A stretch of DNA of 18,293 bases from Ruminococcaceae bacterium UBA1448 (GTDB lineage Bacteria > Bacillota > Clostridia > Oscillospirales > Ruminococcaceae): positions 1 through 18,293 of the forward strand of contig DCTE01000039.1 of NCBI GenBank assembly GCA_002329405.1, given 5' to 3'. How positions within the stretch are numbered: position 1 is the first letter of the stretch; every line of letters starts with the position of its first letter. The notes beneath the pieces were generated by a model. It was given only the letters and a program-made list of their open reading frames with translations, was not told the DNA's origin and did no database searches. The position numbers and the translations under genes are program-made. Positions 12,810-18,293 of this stretch are shown piece by piece.

Positions 12810-14054
12810 TCAATGACGTATCCCCTGTCCCGGCATCTGAATCCAGCCCTTCGCCTGCGGAGAAGCGGCAATATTCTGACAGAGGGAGGCCGCCATCACC
12901 GCATTTTTGCCATACCGCCCGCGCAGCTGTTCAACCGTCCTGAACAGCCGTTCCCGCCGCTCGTCTGCCTGTGGGCAGCCAAACAGCGAGGTCTGGACCG
13001 CCTGTCCCTGCGGACAGAGACTGATCGCCCGCACTGTCACCGCCCGCACCGGACAGCTCCAGTCGTATTTCCCGATAAACAACCGGTGAGCCGCCCTTGC
13101 GACCGACAGCGGAGACAGCACCGGAGCTGGCGTCTGACACTGAAACTCAACATATCCCATCGACTGGTCCCGTACCCCGACCGCTACCCCTTCCGCTGCC
13201 ATCCCGGCGAGGTTCAGACGGTGGCTGACGTCCTGCGCCAGATGATAGATCAACAGCCAGACCTCATCATTATTCACCAGGTCTCTGGTCGCCGTCATCC
13301 CATGTCCGATGCTTTTGATTGGGTCGCGCCATCCAAGCGGCATAACCGGGGAACTGTCCTCTCCCGCCGCGTATCCGCACAGCAGTGCCCCGCCTTTGCC
13401 CACAGCACGGCTGACAGCGTCCCGGTCAGCTGTGGCGAGCTGACCGATGGTGCGAATCCCAAACTTTACCAGCCGCCGTTCAGTCGCCGGGCCAACGCCC
13501 CAGAGTGTCCCGACCGGAAGCGGCCAGAGTTTCTGACGGAAATCCTGTTCAGAAATCACGGTGACAGCGTCCGGCTTTTTCAGGTCAGAACCAATCTTTG
13601 CAAAGATCTTATTGAAACTGACCCCGATAGACACGGTTATCCCGAGCTTTTCCCGAATCTCCATCCGAATCTTTTCCGCGATCTCCTCTCCATTCCCAAA
13701 CAGCCTTGTGCTTCCGGTCACATCCAGCCAGCATTCATCCAGCCCATACGGCTCCACCAGATCAGTATACCGGGCATAAATCTTTCTTGCCGCCCTTGAG
13801 AAGGCGAGGTAAGCGTCAAAATGGGGTGACACCTCCACCAGCCCCGGACACTTTTCGCGTGCCTGCCAGATTGGTTCGCCGGTCACAATCCCACATGCTT
13901 TAGCCTCCATCGACTTTGCCAGCACGATACCATGACGCTCCGCCCGTGCACCGCAAACGATCATCGGTTTCCCGGCAAGGGCTGGGTCCAGTTTCTGTTC
14001 GATACTGGCGTAACAGTTGTTCATATCGGAATGCAGGATAATCCGGCCGCTCAT
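12810..14054 (-). CDS. dinB: DinB/UmuC-family translesion DNA polymerase (Pol IV)
   Basis: Y-family polymerase that copies past damaged bases. The 414-residue protein starts MSGRIILHSDMNNCYASIE, with D10 as the first metal ligand and D106/E107 (GLDECWLDVT) as the catalytic pair. Residues about 155-240 contain palm and thumb motifs (ITVSIGVSFNKIFAKIGSDLKKPD, split here as ITVSIGVSFNKIFAK then IGSDLKKPD). The steric-gate position is tyrosine (CYASIE). A clamp-binding motif QTSLF is at 354-358 in the tail. The DMNNCYASIE and GLDECWLDVT variants mark a clostridial subgroup. The frame runs back to 14315, but GGGAGGG sits 6 nt before ATG 14054, the domain start. A promoter and a LexA-like box lie just upstream, so it is probably SOS-induced. 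Monocistronic. Confidence 0.93.
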   Translation of the reverse strand: MSGRIILHSDMNNCYASIEQKLDPALAGKPMIVCGARAERHGIVLAKSMEAKACGIVTGEPIWQAREKCPGLVEVSPHFDAYLAFSRAARKIYARYTDLVEPYGLDECWLDVTGSTRLFGNGEEIAEKIRMEIREKLGITVSIGVSFNKIFAKIGSDLKKPDAVTVISEQDFRQKLWPLPVGTLWGVGPATERRLVKFGIRTIGQLATADRDAVSRAVGKGGALLCGYAAGEDSSPVMPLGWRDPIKSIGHGMTATRDLVNNDEVWLLIYHLAQDVSHRLNLAGMAAEGVAVGVRDQSMGYVEFQCQTPAPVLSPLSVARAAHRLFIGKYDWSCPVRAVTVRAISLCPQGQAVQTSLFGCPQADERRERLFRTVEQLRGRYGKNAVMAASLCQNIAASPQAKGWIQMPGQGIRH

Positions 14055-14098
14055 CAGAATCCCTCCCGGCAACACTTCAAACTGGTTATCCAGAAATT

Positions 14099-14112
14099 CG
14101 AATATTCGTTCA
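14099..14112 (-). promoter_or_regulatory. Putative LexA operator (SOS box) of dinB
   Basis: The minus strand reads TGAACGAATATTCG. Against the Gram-positive SOS box CGAACRNRYGTTYG it matches 12 of 14 positions; the core is GAAC-N4-ATTC, one base from GAAC-N4-GTTC. It lies immediately downstream of the -10 box, over the predicted transcription start, 44 nt before the dinB ATG, where repressor binding would block the promoter. Confidence 0.7.
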
Positions 14113-14118
14113 GCCTTC

Positions 14119-14147
14119 AGGATACCACAATTGCGATCAAAAGTCAA
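14119..14147 (-). promoter_or_regulatory. Promoter of dinB
   Basis: On the minus strand TTGACT (14142-14147, 5 of 6) and TATCCT (14119-14124, 4 of 6) are separated by 17 nt. The predicted start site falls in the LexA-like box at 14099-14112. The gap 14055-14278 otherwise holds the terminator of the upstream lipoprotein gene. Confidence 0.7.
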
Positions 14148-14197
14148 CGGATTTTGGAAAATTTGTTCTTCCAGTTTTTGGGCGCAAAACAGCACAA

Positions 14198-14227
14198 GGG
14201 AGGCAATGGTCTGTTCCACTGCCTCCC
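14198..14227 (-). terminator. Probable terminator of the lipoprotein gene
   Basis: On the minus strand GGGAGGCAGTGG (14216-14227) pairs with CCATTGCCTCCC (14198-14209) across a 6-nt loop with one G-U pair. The tail that follows (TTGTGCTGTTTT) is only partly T-rich, so efficiency may be moderate. It separates the lipoprotein gene from dinB. Confidence 0.65.
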
Positions 14228-14278
14228 TGTAAAAAACCGGATATTTCTCCCCGCGGCTTGCCGCGCTGTGTTCAAAGT

Positions 14279-14944
14279 TTATTCGTTTGCTGCGTCTTTG
14301 ACAATGGCGTCCCACTCATCAACGTCACGGGTATTGATTTGATACTCCGCCTGAATATAGCAACCGGCTTCTGTCTGATCGCTTCCTGCAATCTGGACGC
14401 TGATGGTCAGCAGGGTATGTTCACCTACATTCCATTCCTCATATGCCGAGGTCATTTCACCGCTTTTGAGTGCGTCTGCTGCTCCATCGGCCGTCAGCCG
14501 GTTATCTATTCCAGGATAAGTTGACGGTTCTCCATACTGCTGTTGAGCCGCTTCAACAAGGTCGACCGCCAGCTGAATCATCTTGTCCTGTTGTGTTCCC
14601 TCCGTATCAGAGAAGATAAAACTTTGACCATACAAAACATCTTCGTCATAGGTAATATCATACATCAGCATCGGTTCAAAGGAACTCCCGACAATCTCTC
14701 TTGGGGTACTGATATCCCAGCACCCCATAAAGTCTTTGTTTTCGCTGACATCATCCGCAGACAGTCCGAGCCCTTCCAGCACCGCGTCCTGTTTATGCCC
14801 ATACAGGCTTTCCAGTGCCGACACCTCGGCGTCACTCAACAGTCCTTCCTGCGCCGACGGCTGTTTCTGTTCACAGCCCGCAGTCAACAGAACCGCTCCG
14901 GCAATTCCCAGTGTCAGCAGCAATTTCGGCAAAGTTTTTTTCAT
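14279..14944 (-). CDS. Predicted lipoprotein of unknown function
   Basis: 221 residues with a signal peptide of the lipoprotein type: MKKTLPKLLL, a hydrophobic stretch, then LTAGC with the lipidation cysteine at 24 (T at -3 is slightly unusual). The mature part is acidic (SDAEVSALESLYGHKQDAV, ENKDFMGCWDIS, AYEEWNVGEHTLLTISVQI) with no family I recognise. It should be tethered to the outer face of the membrane. The frame extends upstream to 15001, but GAGGTG lies just before ATG 14944 and the signal peptide begins there. Downstream of the unknown membrane protein by 100 nt on the same strand, with a terminator after it, so the two may be co-transcribed. I assign no function. Confidence 0.8.
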   Translation of the reverse strand: MKKTLPKLLLTLGIAGAVLLTAGCEQKQPSAQEGLLSDAEVSALESLYGHKQDAVLEGLGLSADDVSENKDFMGCWDISTPREIVGSSFEPMLMYDITYDEDVLYGQSFIFSDTEGTQQDKMIQLAVDLVEAAQQQYGEPSTYPGIDNRLTADGAADALKSGEMTSAYEEWNVGEHTLLTISVQIAGSDQTEAGCYIQAEYQINTRDVDEWDAIVKDAANE

Positions 14945-15044
14945 CGTACTCACCTCTTCTGCAATTCCTGATATCAATAGATTTTGTATCATGCAGCGCA
15001 TGTTTACGTCTGTGCACCGGAACCACCCCTTTGCCTGCTCAAAA

Positions 15045-16658
15045 TTACCGGCTCAGTTCCGCCTCAAAGAAACCGTCCCGCAAAGTGGCATATACCGTCA
15101 GTTCAACCCAATCCCCGTCTTCCAGGAACAGTGTTTCCTCGTTGCCATTCACCGGAACGCGATAGATGCCGTCGATCGTTTGCAGATAAACATACGAATT
15201 GCCTTCAATCACAGCTGTTTCGACCGGAGCACTCAGCCGGACCGATACCGCTTCAGCCTCTTGCTGGACCGAACCAGCCCCATCAGCACCGTACCTTTCG
15301 ACAAACTCCTTCCAGGTGTCTTCAACGGTATCCGCCGCGACAACCTTGGTATAATCCTGCAAATCGACCATCGCGTATTTTTTGATCAGCGCGCCGTCAT
15401 CCACCAGTGCCATAATATAGACCGGTTTGCCATTGACATTGACCAGGCTGGGGAAAGAAGCCCGATAGCCAAAGTTCATAACCAGGCCTTCCGCCGCAGT
15501 CTTGGCGGAATATTCTTCCGCGCCGTAGATATCGTAGCGGCGAATCTGTCCGGTATGCTCGTCGCAGAGGATAAACGCGATGTTGGATTCATCGCTCGCG
15601 GCAGAGGTGATACCAGTGAAAGCGTTCAGGTTTTCACCTACGACCTTATACCCATAATCGTCGGTACAGGTGTACACACCGGTCTTGGCCAGTCTCGAAT
15701 TCCAGAAACCATTTCCATACAGGCCTGCGTAGTTGACCAGCCGGATCATATCATCTGCCGGGAAAACGATGCTGACCCAATCAGGCGCATCGGCAGCCGC
15801 ATACCGGGTCGTCTTGCCGGTAACCGCGTCACAGACCAGCACGCCATTTGGCACCGGGCATCCGGTCAGCCCGACACGGAATTCATAAGTCGTTGCAATC
15901 CAGTAAGGGTTGCCGTCATTGTCCACTTCAAAATGCACATTGTCAAAATAGACGGTCGGGCAGCTGAATTGCAGATGACGATAGATATTTTCATTAAAAT
16001 AGGCGGTATCCGAATAGTGGATCGGTTCCGGGAATTCGATATATTCGCTGCTTCCGTCCACCGGGTCGACAGAAACATATCCCGGGATACCTTCGCCGCG
16101 GCGGTTAAGCCATTTCCAGAAGCCGCCGTAGCCCATTGTCGCGACCTTTTTTGCCTGCCCATTGACCGTCGTCGTCATAAACTGTCCCAGTTCGTACTGG
16201 GTCGCCAGCGTCCCCAGCGAACCAATCTGACGCTTGCCCATCGCGGCAGCAGTTGTCGTATCCATGATCGCGATATCGGTAATCTTACCGTTTTCAACGA
16301 CCTGCACTTCGGTCGAGAAATCGCCAACTGTAATCCGTTCCTCGCCTGCTTTTGCGTACCGGGACGCATTGAACAGCGGGCCGGAAAAGAAATTGATCAC
16401 GAAAAAGACGACAACCAGTACCCCAGCAGCCGCAAACCCGAGATATCCCCTGCGGGTAGGACGGCCGTCCACCGTCAGCGTACGGAAACTGAAAATCAGC
16501 CGCAGCACGCCGTACACAACCAGCAGAAAAATCAGTGTCCACCAGGCAGATGGGTCATGGATATTGATTGCGGGCGGCGCGTAATAATACAGTGCGCCTC
16601 CTGCCAGCAATGTCAGTACAACCGGCATTACTGTACGAAAAATCTTACTTTTTGTCAT
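15045..16658 (-). CDS. Membrane-anchored protein of unknown function
   Basis: 537 residues. Three hydrophobic segments occur near the N terminus: about 9-26 (VMPVVLTLLAGG), 40-58 (WTLIFLLVVYGVLRLIFSF) and 73-93 (LGFAAAGVLVVVFFVINFF). About 440 residues then follow, probably outside the cell and beta-rich (VYFDNVHFEVDNDGNPYW, GVLVCDAVTGKTTRY, ILCDEHTGQIRRYDIYG), which recalls repeated strand units. I do not recognise the family. AGGGAGGAA lies 8 nt before ATG 16658. A likely promoter is at 16689-16717, and the lipoprotein gene follows within 100 nt. This may be an envelope system with the lipoprotein as partner, but that is only inference from adjacency. Confidence 0.8.
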   Translation of the reverse strand: MTKSKIFRTVMPVVLTLLAGGALYYYAPPAINIHDPSAWWTLIFLLVVYGVLRLIFSFRTLTVDGRPTRRGYLGFAAAGVLVVVFFVINFFSGPLFNASRYAKAGEERITVGDFSTEVQVVENGKITDIAIMDTTTAAAMGKRQIGSLGTLATQYELGQFMTTTVNGQAKKVATMGYGGFWKWLNRRGEGIPGYVSVDPVDGSSEYIEFPEPIHYSDTAYFNENIYRHLQFSCPTVYFDNVHFEVDNDGNPYWIATTYEFRVGLTGCPVPNGVLVCDAVTGKTTRYAAADAPDWVSIVFPADDMIRLVNYAGLYGNGFWNSRLAKTGVYTCTDDYGYKVVGENLNAFTGITSAASDESNIAFILCDEHTGQIRRYDIYGAEEYSAKTAAEGLVMNFGYRASFPSLVNVNGKPVYIMALVDDGALIKKYAMVDLQDYTKVVAADTVEDTWKEFVERYGADGAGSVQQEAEAVSVRLSAPVETAVIEGNSYVYLQTIDGIYRVPVNGNEETLFLEDGDWVELTVYATLRDGFFEAELSR

Positions 16659-16688
16659 ACAAATATTCCTCCCTTTGGTTCTACCTTA

Positions 16689-16717
16689 ATCATATTGAAA
16701 TTATTGGCAAAATGCAA
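16689..16717 (-). promoter_or_regulatory. Possible promoter of the unknown membrane protein gene
   Basis: On the minus strand TATGAT (16689-16694, 5 of 6) lies 17 nt after TTGCAT (16712-16717, 3 of 6). The -35 is weak, but the spacing is optimal and the -10 sits about 30 nt before ATG 16658. Confidence 0.5.
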
Positions 16718-16770
16718 GAGGGTTTACAAAATCTAAGAGAAAAACGACAAAATCTATAGGCCGACAGCAA

Positions 16771-16805
16771 AAATGAAAAAGTCCCCCGGCCAAAAGCCGA
16801 AGGAC
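16771..16805 (-). terminator. Rho-independent terminator of the EIIC-like gene
   Basis: On the minus strand GTCCTTCGGC (16796-16805) pairs with GCCGGGGGAC (16781-16790) through G-U wobbles across a 5-nt loop, followed by TTTTTCATTT (16771-16780). It begins about 14 nt after the EIIC stop codon. Confidence 0.85.
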
Positions 16806-16819
16806 CATATCTTAAACTA

Positions 16820-17878
16820 TCAGTTCAGTTTCAGATCGCCATCTTTAATCCAGCCCGCTTTTCTGAACAGCTTGCCAATCGCCCAGCAGAGCAGTGCAGG
16901 CAGCACAATGCTGATCAGAAGCAGCCCAGCCCAGTCAAACACAGTAATCGACGCTTTAACACCGTTGGCCACATCGTTGACCCAGCCGGTGTAGACGCCG
17001 ATCTGCCCGACAAAGCCACAGGTACCCATGCCCGACGAAATCGCGGCTCCGTTCATCTCAAGGCCAAATACACAGGTAGCGATTGGGCCGGTAATTGCAG
17101 AGGCAATAATTGGCGGAATCCAGATGCGGGGATTTTTCAGGATATTCCCCATCTGAAGCATGGATGTACCAATTCCCTGGGAAACCAGTCCGCCAACGCC
17201 GTTTTCTTTCCAGCTCATCACCGCAAAACCAACCATCTGGGCACAGCATCCGGCGACAGCCGCTCCGCCCGCCAGCCCGGTCAGACTGAGGCTTGCACAA
17301 ATAGCAGCCGACGAGATCGGCAGTGTCAGCGCAATACCGACCAGTACCGAAATCAGAATGCCCATCCAGAAAGGCTGCTGGGTAGTTGCCCAGCGGATGA
17401 TTTCACCCAGCGCGCTGGCTGCCGTACCAATCGCCGGTGCAATCAACATCGACAGCCCGCATCCCACCAGAATCGTGACACAGGGCGTCACCAGAATATC
17501 AATTTTGGTTTCCTTGGATACCACTTTGCCCAGTTCTGCTGCAACAATCGCAATGACCAGCACCGACAGCGGCCCGCCTGCGCCGCCCAATGCGTTTGCA
17601 GAATATCCGACCGCAGCCAGCGAAAACAGTACCAGCGGCGGGCATTTCAGCGCATATCCAATTGCAATCGCCATCGCGCATCCGCTTACACTGTTGCCAA
17701 AGCCGCCGATTGTCTGCAATACCTCGATATGCAGCTGCTGCCCCAACGTGGAAAGGATCGTCCCGACCAGCAGAGAAGCAAACAAGCCCTGCGCCATTGC
17801 CCCCAACGCATCAATACCATACCGTTTCCACGAAATTTCGATGTCTTTTCTTTTCAGAAAAGCCCCTACCTTCGCCAT
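16820..17878 (-). CDS. PTS EIIC-like membrane permease, stand-alone
   Basis: 352-residue polytopic membrane protein of the PTS_EIIC_2 type, with about ten hydrophobic segments and glycine-rich loops (IDALGAMAQGLFASLLVGTI, IGYALKCPPLVLFSL, ALGGAGGPLSVLVIAI, TGPIATCVFGLEMNGAAI). PTS IIC proteins carry a sugar across the membrane and need IIA and IIB phosphotransfer domains. Neither is fused nor adjacent here, so either the partners are elsewhere or the protein transports or senses something in another way. Substrate unknown. The frame runs back to 17962, but AAAGGGTG lies 7 nt before ATG 17878. An extended -10 promoter is close upstream and a terminator follows, so it looks monocistronic. Confidence 0.82.
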   Translation of the reverse strand: MAKVGAFLKRKDIEISWKRYGIDALGAMAQGLFASLLVGTILSTLGQQLHIEVLQTIGGFGNSVSGCAMAIAIGYALKCPPLVLFSLAAVGYSANALGGAGGPLSVLVIAIVAAELGKVVSKETKIDILVTPCVTILVGCGLSMLIAPAIGTAASALGEIIRWATTQQPFWMGILISVLVGIALTLPISSAAICASLSLTGLAGGAAVAGCCAQMVGFAVMSWKENGVGGLVSQGIGTSMLQMGNILKNPRIWIPPIIASAITGPIATCVFGLEMNGAAISSGMGTCGFVGQIGVYTGWVNDVANGVKASITVFDWAGLLLISIVLPALLCWAIGKLFRKAGWIKDGDLKLN

Positions 17879-17908
17879 CAACAACACCCTTTCATTTGTG
17901 CTGTTGAC

Positions 17909-17917
17909 ATTATACCA
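17909..17917 (-). promoter_or_regulatory. Extended -10 promoter of the EIIC-like gene
   Basis: On the minus strand TGGTATAAT (17909-17917) matches the extended -10 form TGnTATAAT. There is no good -35 at 17 nt. It lies about 30 nt before ATG 17878. A small palindrome ACC-TGTAT-GGT and a repeated TGTCAA flank it, which may be an operator, but this is weak. Confidence 0.5.
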
Positions 17918-17997
17918 TACAGGTGTCTTGACAGATAGCGGTAAAATAACAGAACGTTGCAAACATTTTAACCTTTTTTTGGATAATTTCTGAACGG

Positions 17998-18186
17998 TCA
18001 GTTCTGTTTTCGCACAATATTGTATTCATCTCCAAATTTGAAAAATGGGCAGTTGACAGTCTGTCCCGTCAGACTTCTTTCGTAATCATCCATATCCATC
18101 GCCACATCCAGCACACACTCATAGCTGTCTGTTTCATCATTATATTCATAGTTCATGCACACTTCACAGGGATTGCTGACACCCAT
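17998..18186 (-). CDS. Small cysteine-containing protein, DUF6472-like
   Basis: 62-residue protein that resembles the DUF6472 family of Clostridia: CEVC near the start, then YEC, then NCPFFKFGDEYNIVRKQ at the C terminus. The four cysteines at CxxC, one mid-chain and one near the end could bind a metal, but this is inference. No function is known to me. The frame can be extended upstream to 18225, but AGGAGG lies 7 nt before ATG 18186. It is on the same strand as the EIIC-like gene, 119 nt upstream of it, and no clear terminator lies between. Confidence 0.8.
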   Translation of the reverse strand: MGVSNPCEVCMNYEYNDETDSYECVLDVAMDMDDYERSLTGQTVNCPFFKFGDEYNIVRKQN

Positions 18187-18228
18187 TTCAAGTCCTCCTG
18201 GCCAAATAAAATCCAACAAGCTCAAATA

Positions 18229-18272
18229 GAAAACCCCATACTCACGACAAATGCCGTAAATACGGGGTTTTA
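18229..18272. terminator. Likely bidirectional terminator at the window edge
   Basis: AAACCCCATA (18231-18240) and TACGGGGTTT (18261-18270) form arms with one mismatch, an A-run on the left and a T-run on the right. The 20-nt loop may fold further. It sits just upstream of the small cysteine protein and would end transcription arriving from a minus-strand gene outside the window. Confidence 0.55.
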
Positions 18273-18293
18273 ATGGCTGCTCCTGTCAGGCTC

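Noticed and set aside
14055..14315. N-terminal extension of DinB
   Set aside because: It covers the dinB promoter, the LexA-like box and a terminator; GGGAGGG before ATG 14054 decides the start.
14736..16736. Long plus-strand open frame of 666 codons
   Set aside because: It lies fully antisense to the unknown membrane protein and lipoprotein genes, lacks a ribosome binding site, and its composition looks like a shadow frame rich in Arg, Ser, Pro and His. The minus-strand genes have signal sequences, ribosome binding sites and terminators.
17990..18010. GAAC-N5-GTTC sequence at the stop of the small cysteine protein as a LexA box
   Set aside because: The spacer is 5 nt, not 4, and the site lies at a gene end away from a promoter; probably chance.
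1..18293. CRISPR array, insertion sequence, prophage or toxin-antitoxin pair
   Set aside because: I found no regularly spaced repeats, transposase or integrase motifs, phage structural genes or paired small genes. The repeats present are isolated hairpins.

Overview
The window is a chromosomal segment of a low-to-mid GC Gram-positive bacterium, most likely a member of the Clostridia and probably of the Oscillospirales type. The support is the rpsF-ssb-rpsR operon order, a branched-chain amino acid operon led by a T-box riboswitch, a zinc-ribbon form of ribosomal protein S18, a DinB polymerase of the clostridial type, a DUF6472-like small protein, strong AGGAGG-type ribosome binding sites and sigma-A promoters. 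I see no rRNA, tRNA, CRISPR array, transposase or phage gene. Most of the window is ordinary core genome; the less explained parts are intergenic structures and a few unassigned membrane or envelope genes.

Left part, plus strand (1-3720): a RimJ/RimL-type GNAT acetyltransferase overlaps a TatD-family metal-dependent hydrolase by ATGA. An AraC-family regulator with its own promoter follows, then the rpsF-ssb-rpsR operon, which has a perfect TTGACA-17-TATAAT promoter and a structured leader resembling the S6:S18 autoregulatory element. A dense set of nested inverted repeats lies between the AraC stop codon and the rpsF promoter. A rho-independent terminator follows rpsR, and a second hairpin that works in both directions separates it from the convergent gene.

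From 3739 to the end every gene is on the minus strand. In transcription order (right to left) these are: a 62-residue DUF6472-like protein; a lone PTS EIIC-like membrane protein; an unknown membrane-anchored protein and an unknown lipoprotein; a DinB-type DNA polymerase IV whose promoter carries a LexA-like SOS box; then promoter, T-box leader, ilvB, ilvN, ilvA and an SDR oxidoreductase as one operon ending in a terminator at 7951-7991. After that come a SERCA-like P2A calcium ATPase and a second AraC-family regulator with an extra N-terminal domain and a leader of about 200 nt.

How the genes work together: threonine deaminase (IlvA) and the acetolactate/acetohydroxybutyrate synthase subunits (IlvB, IlvN) carry out the first steps of isoleucine and valine synthesis. 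The T-box couples their expression to uncharged tRNA. The SDR gene is translationally coupled to ilvA and so should be under the same control, although its substrate is unknown. ilvC, ilvD and the leu genes are not in the window. For several genes the longest open frame runs into leader sequence; I moved those starts to the ATG that has a ribosome binding site.
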